A stretch of DNA of 10,449 nucleotides from Deltaproteobacteria bacterium (GTDB lineage: Bacteria; Desulfobacterota; GWC2-55-46), in contig JACRCJ010000081.1 in assembly GCA_016219075.1 (NCBI GenBank), positions 1 to 10,449 on the forward strand, given 5' to 3'. The position numbers were made by a program, and so were the translations under genes. Of this stretch, positions 1-5,367 are shown piece after piece. The notes under the pieces are model-generated. The model searched no databases. It saw nothing but the letters and a program-made list of their open reading frames with translations, and was not told the DNA's origin. How positions within the stretch are numbered: position 1 is the first letter of the stretch; each line of letters begins with the position of its first letter.

Positions 1-135
1 ATAAAGGCCGACGGCGGAACCCGGCACAGCGTGGTGGTCGATGTGCTCGACACGGCCAAGCTCGCCGGGGCGGTCAAACTCTCTATCGCCGCTGAGCACG
101 CCGAGGGTAAAAAGGGCGGCCCAGCCCTGAGATGA
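1..135 (+). CDS. ExbD/TolR family biopolymer transport protein, C-terminal fragment
   Basis: The window opens inside this gene; only the last 44 codons and a TGA stop at 133-135 are present. The visible protein starts IKADGGTRHSVVVDVLDTAK and continues LAGAVKLSIAAEH. This matches the periplasmic C-terminal domain of ExbD/TolR proteins: an 'I.AD....' strand, then a helix of the form VVxVLDxAKxAG, then a final strand. Members of this family are single-span inner-membrane proteins that work with ExbB/TolQ to couple the proton gradient to TonB or Tol-Pal energised processes. The tail after the domain is short and basic (GKKGGPALR). The stop codon overlaps the ATG of the next gene (ATGA at 132-135), so the two are probably translationally coupled. 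Whether it is ExbD or TolR cannot be decided without the N-terminus and upstream genes. Confidence 0.8.
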   Translation: MKADGGTRHSVVVDVLDTAKLAGAVKLSIAAEHAEGKKGGPALR

Positions 136-1082
136 AGTACGCCTCGATAGACATAGGCACAAATACCCTGAGGCTTCTGATAGCCGAGGCCGCATCCGAC
201 GGCGGCATAAGGCCGCTTGTATACAAAAGGGCGATAACACGGCTCGGCGGCGGTTACTCGGTTGAAAACGGAATAGACCCGGCATCCGCCTCGAGGTCAT
301 TCAGTGCCCTTGAGGATTTCAAGAGAATAATCGCTGAAAACGGCGCGGCGGAGGTCATGGCCACGGCCACAAGCGTTGTAAGAAGGGCCGTAAACAGGGG
401 ATGGTTTATTGAAGAGGTCTTGAAGAGGACCGGCATAGGGATAAGGGTGATATCAGGGGATGAGGAGGCGCGGCTGTCGCTCCTCGGGGTGCTCTCGGTC
501 ATAGAAGACGGACGGGGCAAAAAGACCGTCATTGACATCGGCGGAGGGAGTACAGAGTTCGTCTTTACCGACAACGATACTTTAAAGGGCGCGTGGTCGA
601 TGGAGATGGGGGTGGTGCACCTGACGGAGAAGTACCTGAAGAGCGACCCTCCGGCCCCCGGGGAATTGAAGGGGCTTGAGGATTCGGTCAGAGGCGTCAT
701 AGTGGAGCTTAAGGGGCTGATGGACAAAGGCGGGGTCGACCCGGACGGTTATTCGGGCCACGACGGCGCAACGCTCGTCGGGACCGCAGGGACCGTAACG
801 ACCCTTGCGGCGATGGACCAGAACCTTGATGTGTACGACAGGGAGAGGATCAACAACTACACACTGACAAAAGAGAAGGTGCGGTCCATGTACGCGTACC
901 TCGCAGGTCTGAAGCTTAAGGAGAGGGAACGGGTGCTCTCGCTTGAGAAGGGCAGGGAAGACCTCATAATACCGGGTACGGCCATAGTGCTTCAGACGAT
1001 GGAGGCCTTCGGCTTCGACGCGATGAAGGTAAGCGACGCGGGGCTGCTGGAAGGGATAATATTACAGCGGTTGAAGGCATGA
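132..1082 (+). CDS. Ppx/GppA family phosphatase (short exopolyphosphatase-type)
   Basis: A 316-residue member of the actin-fold Ppx/GppA family, which hydrolyses terminal phosphates of polyphosphate and/or pppGpp in the cytoplasm. Visible motifs in order: phosphate-1 loop IDIGTNTLRLLIA (residues 6-18); MATATSVVRRAVN (76-88); ISGDEEARL (107-115), carrying the family's catalytic acidic residue; phosphate-2 loop VIDIGGGSTEFVF (133-145); MEMGVVHLTE (157-166); and the adenosine-type loop LVGTAGTVTTLAAM (215-228). The protein ends near SDAGLLEGI (301-309), as in the short ~300-residue subfamily. It lacks the C-terminal HD domain of the ~500-residue E. coli-type Ppx and GppA, so Ppx versus GppA activity cannot be assigned. 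The ATG start overlaps the upstream TGA (ATGA), which supports this start. It sits upstream of guaBA, which make GMP; a link to (p)ppGpp balance is inference only. Confidence 0.93.
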   Translation: MKYASIDIGTNTLRLLIAEAASDGGIRPLVYKRAITRLGGGYSVENGIDPASASRSFSALEDFKRIIAENGAAEVMATATSVVRRAVNRGWFIEEVLKRTGIGIRVISGDEEARLSLLGVLSVIEDGRGKKTVIDIGGGSTEFVFTDNDTLKGAWSMEMGVVHLTEKYLKSDPPAPGELKGLEDSVRGVIVELKGLMDKGGVDPDGYSGHDGATLVGTAGTVTTLAAMDQNLDVYDRERINNYTLTKEKVRSMYAYLAGLKLKERERVLSLEKGREDLIIPGTAIVLQTMEAFGFDAMKVSDAGLLEGIILQRLKA

Positions 1083-1095
1083 ACAAGCAAGAGGA

Positions 1096-1195
1096 TTTAA
1101 TCCCCTGTCGGGGTTTAATTAAGCGCGGCTTGCCGCGCAGGCTGACTAACGATATTTTCTTCGAATATCCCTGCTTTACGGCGGGGCAGTTTATT
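1096..1195 (+). repeat. Interspersed 100-bp structured repeat, copy A
   Basis: Aligned by hand to 6465-6564, this copy matches at 88 of 100 positions with no gap. It has three parts. Module 1 (1099-1120) contains CCCC-TGTC-GGGG followed by TTTAATT and is identical in both copies. Module 2 (1124-1137) is GCGCGG-CTTG-CCGCGC, a perfect 6-bp stem in this copy. Module 3 (1165-1195) is a C-run/G-run hairpin, CCCTGC...GGCGGGG, followed by GTTTATT. The linker AGGCTGACTAACGATATTT (1139-1157) is identical in both copies. The repeat starts 13 bp after the ppx stop and ends 20 bp before guaB. No ORF runs through it and no transposase is nearby, so it resembles a REP/MITE-type intergenic element. Family unknown to me. 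Confidence 0.85.
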
Positions 1196-1198
1196 AGC

Positions 1199-1204
1199 GG
1201 GAGG
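1199..1204 (+). promoter_or_regulatory. Ribosome binding site of guaB
   Basis: GGGAGG lies 11 bases before the guaB ATG at 1216, with a second purine patch, AAGGA (1210-1214), almost touching the start. The spacing is long for the first and short for the second. The start is nonetheless secure because the protein begins with the usual IMPDH N-terminus. The site begins only a few bases after repeat copy A ends, so translation initiation sits directly downstream of the repeat's last hairpin. Confidence 0.55.
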
Positions 1205-1215
1205 TTTTTAAGGAT

Positions 1216-2676
1216 ATGGAAAATTTGAGGATAAGGCCTGCGCTGACTTTCGACGACGTGCTCCTGGAGCCGTCGTTTTCGAAGGTGTTGCCGAGGGATG
1301 TCGACGTATCGAGCAGGCTTACAAACGAGATAAAGCTCAATGTGCCGCTTCTGAGCGCGGCGATGGACACGGTGACGGAGTCAAGGCTCGCGATAGCCAT
1401 CGCGCAGGCCGGAGGAATCGGCATAATACACAAGAACCTGACGATCGATGAGCAGGCCGCGATGATCGACAAGGTCAAAAAGTACGAGTCCGTCATAATA
1501 CTCAAACCGCTTACATTGAGCCCGGACCAGAAGGTGGCCGACGCCCTCGAAATAATGAGGAAGGAGCAGATCTCCGGCTTTCCCATAGTGAAGGACGGAG
1601 TTCTCGTGGGGATTCTTACGAACAGGGACCTGAGGTTCGAGACGAACCCCAATAAAAGGATCTCCGATGTGATGACCAGGAACGTCATAACGGCTCCCTT
1701 CGGGACTTCCATCGAGAAGGCCAAGGCGATGCTCCACAAGCACAGGATAGAAAAGCTTCCCGTGGTGGATAAGAAGAACCGCCTGAAGGGGCTTATAACC
1801 GTAACGGACATCGAAAAGAGGGAGAGGTTCCCGGATTCGTGCAAGGACGGGCTCGGAAGGCTCCGGGTCGGGGCCGCGGTGGGGGTCTCTTTCGACAGGG
1901 AGGCCCGCATGGAGGCGCTCCTTGAGGCCGGGGCCGACTGCATAATCATCGACACCGCCCACGGCCACAGCAAGGGGGTCATCGACGCCGTAAGGTCGGC
2001 AAAGAAGAGCTTCCACTGCCAGCTCATCGCCGGCAACGTCGCAACCGCCGAGGCCGCCGATGCGCTCATCAAGGCGGGAGTCGACGCCGTCAAGGCCGGC
2101 GTGGGGCCGGGCTCGATATGCACCACGAGGATAGTCACCGGCATAGGCGTTCCGCAGATAACCGCCGTAAGCGACATCGTAAAGGTCGCCCGTAAAAAGA
2201 ACATCCCCGTCATCTCCGACGGAGGGATAAAGTACTCGGGCGACATCACCAAGGCGCTTGCCGCGGGGGCTGACTCGATAATGATGGGGGGCCTCTTCGC
2301 CGGGACCGACGAGAGCCCCGGAGAGACGATACTCTACCAGGGAAGGACCTTCAAGGTCTACCGCGGAATGGGCTCGATAGAGGCGATGAAGAAGGGGAGC
2401 AAGGACAGGTACTTCCAGGAGGATGTCGAAAGCGAACTCAAGCTCGTGCCCGAAGGCATAGAGGGCAGGGTCCCGCACAAGGGCCCGATAGCCTCCACCA
2501 TATTCCAGCTCATCGGGGGGTTGAAGGCCGGCATGGGGTACTGCGGGGCAAGGACCATACCAGAGCTTCACAAGAAGGCGCGGTTTTTGAAGATCACCGC
2601 CTCTGGCCTGAGGGAAAGCCATGTGCACGATGTGACGATTACGAAGGAAGCGCCCAACTACAAACAGGAGTACTGA
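1216..2676 (+). CDS. guaB: Inosine-5'-monophosphate dehydrogenase
   Basis: Catalyses NAD-dependent oxidation of IMP to XMP, the committed step of guanine nucleotide synthesis, in the cytoplasm as a tetramer or octamer. The 486-residue length is normal for bacteria. The N-terminus LTFDDVLLEPSFSKVLP (10-26) and PLLSAAMDTVTE (44-55) are classic IMPDH. A pair of CBS domains spans about 94-205 (ISGFPIVKDGVLVGILTNRD and LPVVDKKNRLKGLITVTDIE), so adenine/guanine nucleotide regulation of the family type is expected. The TIM-barrel site is intact: IIIDTAHGHS (243-252), GPGSICTTR (298-305 plus following Arg) with catalytic Cys302, VISDGGI (332-338), and the mobile flap DRYFQE with the Arg398-Tyr399 pair. 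The segment EGRVPHKG (416-423) has His where I recall Tyr in most relatives; I would not read function into it. The stop is 8 bases from guaA, so the two are cotranscribed. Confidence 0.97.
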   Translation: MENLRIRPALTFDDVLLEPSFSKVLPRDVDVSSRLTNEIKLNVPLLSAAMDTVTESRLAIAIAQAGGIGIIHKNLTIDEQAAMIDKVKKYESVIILKPLTLSPDQKVADALEIMRKEQISGFPIVKDGVLVGILTNRDLRFETNPNKRISDVMTRNVITAPFGTSIEKAKAMLHKHRIEKLPVVDKKNRLKGLITVTDIEKRERFPDSCKDGLGRLRVGAAVGVSFDREARMEALLEAGADCIIIDTAHGHSKGVIDAVRSAKKSFHCQLIAGNVATAEAADALIKAGVDAVKAGVGPGSICTTRIVTGIGVPQITAVSDIVKVARKKNIPVISDGGIKYSGDITKALAAGADSIMMGGLFAGTDESPGETILYQGRTFKVYRGMGSIEAMKKGSKDRYFQEDVESELKLVPEGIEGRVPHKGPIASTIFQLIGGLKAGMGYCGARTIPELHKKARFLKITASGLRESHVHDVTITKEAPNYKQEY

Positions 2677-2684
2677 TCTTAAAG

Positions 2685-4307
2685 ATGGATATACATTCAC
2701 AGAAGATTCTTATCCTTGACTTCGGTTCCCAGTACACGCAGCTTATCGCCAGAAGGATAAGGGAGGCGAAGGTATACTGCGAGATACACCCGTACAACAT
2801 CGGGCTCGACCGCATAAAATCGTTTGCCCCCAGGGGCATAGTCCTCTCCGGCGGCCCCTCAAGCGTCTATGACAAGGGCGCGCCGGTCGTCGATAAAAAG
2901 ATATTCGGCCTCGGCGTGCCGGTCCTCGGCATCTGCTACGGGATGCAGCTTACGGCGAAACTCCTCGGAGGCAAGGTCGAGAGGAGCAAGAAGAGGGAGT
3001 ACGGCGGGGCAAGCGTCCATGTGGACGACAAAAGCGACCTCTTCAAGGACATAGTCCCCAAGATCAAGGTTATTAAGGAGCCGGGTGTGGACGGCCCGGA
3101 TTATCTCCCCTTCTCGAACCTTTCCACCGACGAGGCTCCGTTGAATGTATGGATGAGCCACGGTGATAAGGTAAAGGAGCTGCCAAGGGGTTTCAGGTCA
3201 GTCGCCTACAGCAACAACACGGACTTCGCCGCGATGGAGGACGAGGGCCGGAGGATCTACGGCGTACAGTTCCACCCGGAGGTAGTTCATACCCCGAACG
3301 GGGACGAGATACTCGGTAACTTCCTCTTCCGCGTATGCGGGTGCATGCCCTCGTGGACGATGAAGTCATTCATAGATACCGCGATAGCCGAGATAAAAGA
3401 GAAGGTCGGTGAAGGCCGTGTCGTCTGCGGCATAAGCGGCGGGGTCGATTCGGCCGTGACGGCCGTTCTCGTTCACAGGGCGATAGGAAATAACCTCACC
3501 TGCATATTCGTCGACAACGGGGTACTGAGAAAAAACGAGGCGGACAAGGTCGAGTCCACCCTGAAGAAGAGCTTCCACATGAAGATCAGGCGGGTGGACG
3601 CCTCCGGACGCTTCCTTAAAAAGCTCAAGGGAACGGAAGACCCGGAGAAGAAGAGAAAGACCATAGGAGCTGAGTTCGTAAGGGTATTCGAGGAAGAGGC
3701 GAAGAAGATTAAAAATGTCGCTTTCCTCGCCCAGGGCACGCTCTATCCCGATGTCATAGAGAGTGTTTCTTTCAAGGGGCCTTCGGCCACCATCAAGAGC
3801 CACCATAACGTCGGGGGCCTCTTGAAGAAGATGAAGCTCAAGCTCGTGGAGCCGTTAAGAGAGCTCTTCAAGGACGAGGTGAGGGCGTTAGGCAGAGCCC
3901 TCGGGATGCCCGATGAGATAATCGACCGCCAGCCCTTTCCCGGCCCCGGCCTCGCCATAAGGATAATAGGAGAGGTGACCGAGAAGAGGTGCGCCATATT
4001 GAGAGAGGCCGACTCCATCGTGCTCGAAGAGATAAAGGCCGCGGGCCTGTATACGAAGATCTGGCAGTCCTTCGCCGTGCTCCTTCCGATAAAGACCGTC
4101 GGGGTGATGGGAGACGAGAGGACTTATGAGAACACCGTGGCCTTAAGGGCCGTTACAAGCATTGACGGCATGACCGCCGACTGGGTGAGACTCCCATATG
4201 AAGTGATGGAGCGGATCTCGACAAGGGTCATAAACGAGGTGAGGGGCGTCAACAGGGTCGTATACGACATAAGTTCGAAGCCCCCGTCTACTATCGAGTG
4301 GGAGTGA
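2685..4307 (+). CDS. guaA: GMP synthase (glutamine-hydrolysing)
   Basis: Converts XMP, ATP and glutamine to GMP, following GuaB. The N-terminal class I glutamine amidotransferase domain (about 7-215) has LDFGSQYTQLIARRIRE, nucleophile Cys84 in GICYGMQ, and His197/Glu199 in VQFHPEV, so the catalytic triad is complete. The ATP-pyrophosphatase domain follows, with its PP-loop SGGVDSA at 251-257. The C-terminal dimerisation/substrate domain contains RQPFPGPGLAIR and ends RVVYDISSKPPSTIEWE, the family's standard ending. At 540 residues it is somewhat longer than the E. coli enzyme (525). The excess maps to about residues 122-153, just before WMSHGDKV, where a hydrophilic Pro/Asp-rich stretch replaces a shorter loop. 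The ATG at 2685 fits the family N-terminus; AGGAG at 2666-2670 lies inside the end of guaB, 14 bases upstream. The next gene starts 5 bases after the stop. Confidence 0.97.
   Translation: MDIHSQKILILDFGSQYTQLIARRIREAKVYCEIHPYNIGLDRIKSFAPRGIVLSGGPSSVYDKGAPVVDKKIFGLGVPVLGICYGMQLTAKLLGGKVERSKKREYGGASVHVDDKSDLFKDIVPKIKVIKEPGVDGPDYLPFSNLSTDEAPLNVWMSHGDKVKELPRGFRSVAYSNNTDFAAMEDEGRRIYGVQFHPEVVHTPNGDEILGNFLFRVCGCMPSWTMKSFIDTAIAEIKEKVGEGRVVCGISGGVDSAVTAVLVHRAIGNNLTCIFVDNGVLRKNEADKVESTLKKSFHMKIRRVDASGRFLKKLKGTEDPEKKRKTIGAEFVRVFEEEAKKIKNVAFLAQGTLYPDVIESVSFKGPSATIKSHHNVGGLLKKMKLKLVEPLRELFKDEVRALGRALGMPDEIIDRQPFPGPGLAIRIIGEVTEKRCAILREADSIVLEEIKAAGLYTKIWQSFAVLLPIKTVGVMGDERTYENTVALRAVTSIDGMTADWVRLPYEVMERISTRVINEVRGVNRVVYDISSKPPSTIEWE
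4301..4304 (+). promoter_or_regulatory. Ribosome binding site deciding the LOG-family start
   Basis: GGAG (GGGAG if extended by one base) ends 8 bases before ATG 4313. The in-frame GTG codons at 4298 and 4304 are alternative starts that would overlap guaA, but neither has a purine-rich site at a useful distance. This favours ATG 4313. The site lies inside the last codons of guaA, so translation of the two genes is likely coupled. Confidence 0.6.
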
Positions 4308-4312
4308 ACAGG

Positions 4313-5032
4313 ATGGTCGAGGATTTGAAAGGCAAGGAAACATGGCGTCTGTTCCGGATAATGAGCGAGTTCATAGAGGGGTTTGACGAGCTTTCTGACA
4401 TCGGCCCGGCGGTCTCCATCTTCGGCTCGGCGCGCATCAACCAGAACAACAAGCACTACAAGTCGTGCGTGGCGGTATCAAGCCTTCTTTCAAAGAACGG
4501 CTACAGCATCATCACGGGCGGCGGCCCCGGGATAATGGAGGCCGCCAACAGGGGCGCTTCTCTTAACGGAGGCGTCTCCATCGGGCTTAACATCACGCTG
4601 CCCAAGGAGCAGAAACCAAACAAGTACCAGAACAGGTCCCTTCACTTCAGGTACTTCTTCGCCAGGAAGGTCATGTTCGTCAAGTACGCCATCGGCTATG
4701 TCTGTATGCCGGGCGGGTTCGGCACGCTGGACGAGTTCTTCGAGGCGTTGACTCTGATACAGACCCACAAGATATACCCGTTCCCGTTGATCCTCTTCGG
4801 CAAAGACTACTGGCAGCCCCTGATGGACTTCATGAAGAACAACATGATAAAGTACAAGACAATAGAGCCAGCGGACCTGGACTTCATCGACCTGACCGAC
4901 GACCCGCAGGAGGTCCTTGGCATAATAAACAGGCATATGGACAGGAAGATGCGGCTTATAAAGACCGCCGTGGAGAAGGAAACGAAGCCGCAGGCCAAAC
5001 CCAGGAGAGGGAACAATGCACGAAGATCATGA
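4313..5032 (+). CDS. LOG-family (TIGR00730-type) nucleoside monophosphate phosphoribohydrolase
   Basis: A 239-residue Rossmann-fold protein of the 'Lonely Guy' family, whose characterised members cleave the N-glycosidic bond of nucleoside 5'-monophosphates, either cytokinin-type nucleotides or AMP/GMP. Landmarks: VSIFGSARI (34-42); GGGPGIMEAANRGA (69-82), the phosphate-binding loop; FRYFFARKVMFVKYA (112-126), with the conserved Arg-Lys; and PGGFGTLDEFFEALTLIQ (133-150), the diagnostic PGGxGTxxE motif with its catalytic Glu. The last ~20 residues form a basic, low-complexity tail (KPQAKPRRGNNARRS). In-frame GTG starts at 4298 and 4304 would add 5 or 3 residues; I chose ATG 4313 for its better-placed RBS. 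It follows guaA after 5 bases and overlaps the next gene by 17 bases. Position after guaBA suggests a role in purine nucleotide salvage or turnover rather than hormone making; that is inference. Confidence 0.9.
   Translation: MVEDLKGKETWRLFRIMSEFIEGFDELSDIGPAVSIFGSARINQNNKHYKSCVAVSSLLSKNGYSIITGGGPGIMEAANRGASLNGGVSIGLNITLPKEQKPNKYQNRSLHFRYFFARKVMFVKYAIGYVCMPGGFGTLDEFFEALTLIQTHKIYPFPLILFGKDYWQPLMDFMKNNMIKYKTIEPADLDFIDLTDDPQEVLGIINRHMDRKMRLIKTAVEKETKPQAKPRRGNNARRS
5003..5010 (+). promoter_or_regulatory. Ribosome binding site of the 67-residue protein
   Basis: AGGAGAGG sits 5 bases before ATG 5016, a strong, well-spaced Shine-Dalgarno sequence. It lies within the 3' end of the LOG-family gene. 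It is the main reason to accept the overlapping small ORF as a real gene. Confidence 0.75.
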
Positions 5033-5219
5033 CCACCCGGAACACTCCCATTCGGAGGTCCTCAAGAGGATAACCGTCATGCTCGAAGAGGACCAGGTAG
5101 AGAGCCTCAAGGAGCTTGCCGAGGAGTACAGGAAAAAACTCGGCCAGAGGTGGACCTTAAGCGCAATGCTCAGGGTCGCTGTCGGGGACTTCCTGAACAG
5201 GATGGGAAAGATCACTTAG
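5016..5219 (+). CDS. Small ribbon-helix-helix-like protein with His-rich N-terminus
   Basis: A 67-residue protein I do not recognise at family level. Residues 1-14 (MHEDHDHPEHSHSE) hold five histidines plus six acidic residues, a pattern typical of metal-binding tails. Residues 18-23 (RITVML) look like a beta-strand. Residues 25-42 form an amphipathic helix (EDQVESLKELAEEYRKKL) and 47-62 a second helix (TLSAMLRVAVGDFLNR). Strand-helix-helix with 'xSxxxRxAVxxFL' spacing fits the MetJ/Arc/CopG DNA-binding fold, so a small dimeric transcription factor is the best guess. There is no membrane segment. It overlaps the LOG-family gene by 17 bases in a different frame and has a strong RBS, so it is very likely cotranslated with it. 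Its DNA or metal target is not evident; alternatively the His-rich tail may simply be a chelating tag. No partner toxin gene follows. Confidence 0.72.
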   Translation: MHEDHDHPEHSHSEVLKRITVMLEEDQVESLKELAEEYRKKLGQRWTLSAMLRVAVGDFLNRMGKIT

Positions 5220-5367
5220 GCCGCCCTCAGAGGCGCGGACCCGTTCGCCCCCACCGGGTACGCAAAAGCCGGGGCCGCTAAAAGCCTCTGAAGCGGCCCC
5301 TGAAGGCCGTTTCCCACGGTCCTGGCCGCCTCTTTTAAAATCCCTCGCAAAGGAGACTTCCGGAAAG
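5220..5367 (+). other. 148-bp gene-free gap with strong inverted repeats
   Basis: No plausible coding sequence lies here. The frame of the downstream kinase-like gene is open across the gap, back to a TGA at 5194-5196, but contains no ATG, GTG or TTG before 5368. The gap is rich in potential structure. A perfect 9-bp stem GGGGCCGCT (5271-5279) / AGCGGCCCC (5292-5300) encloses a 12-base loop. Smaller stems are ACCCG (5239-5243) / CGGGT (5255-5259) and CCGT (5307-5310) / ACGG (5316-5319). The loop of the 9-bp hairpin contains GCCTCTGA (5284-5291), exactly complementary to TCAGAGGC at 5227-5234, giving a possible pseudoknot or competing helix. No T-run follows the hairpin, so it is not a standard intrinsic terminator. 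It could be a structured leader, a processed intercistronic region or a small RNA. A ribosome site, AGGAG (5351-5355), lies near the 3' end. Confidence 0.5.

Noticed and set aside
1096..1195. CRISPR array, riboswitch or attachment site
   Set aside because: There are only two copies, 5.4 kb apart, with no spacer array. The same element precedes two unrelated genes, which argues against a purine riboswitch, and no integrase is present.
1381..2700. 439-codon open frame on the minus strand opposite guaB
   Set aside because: guaB on the plus strand has full family motifs. The antisense protein is low-complexity and matches nothing, as expected for an antisense shadow in GC-rich sequence.
4298..4300. 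GTG start for the LOG-family gene
   Set aside because: It overlaps guaA by 10 bases with no upstream ribosome site, whereas ATG 4313 has GGAG at 8 bases.
5016..5219. Antitoxin of a toxin-antitoxin pair
   Set aside because: The fold would suit an antitoxin, but no toxin-sized gene follows. The neighbours are a LOG enzyme and a gene-free gap.
5271..5300. Intrinsic terminator after the RHH-like gene
   Set aside because: The hairpin is strong but followed by TGAAGG, with no T-run, so I list it only as structure.
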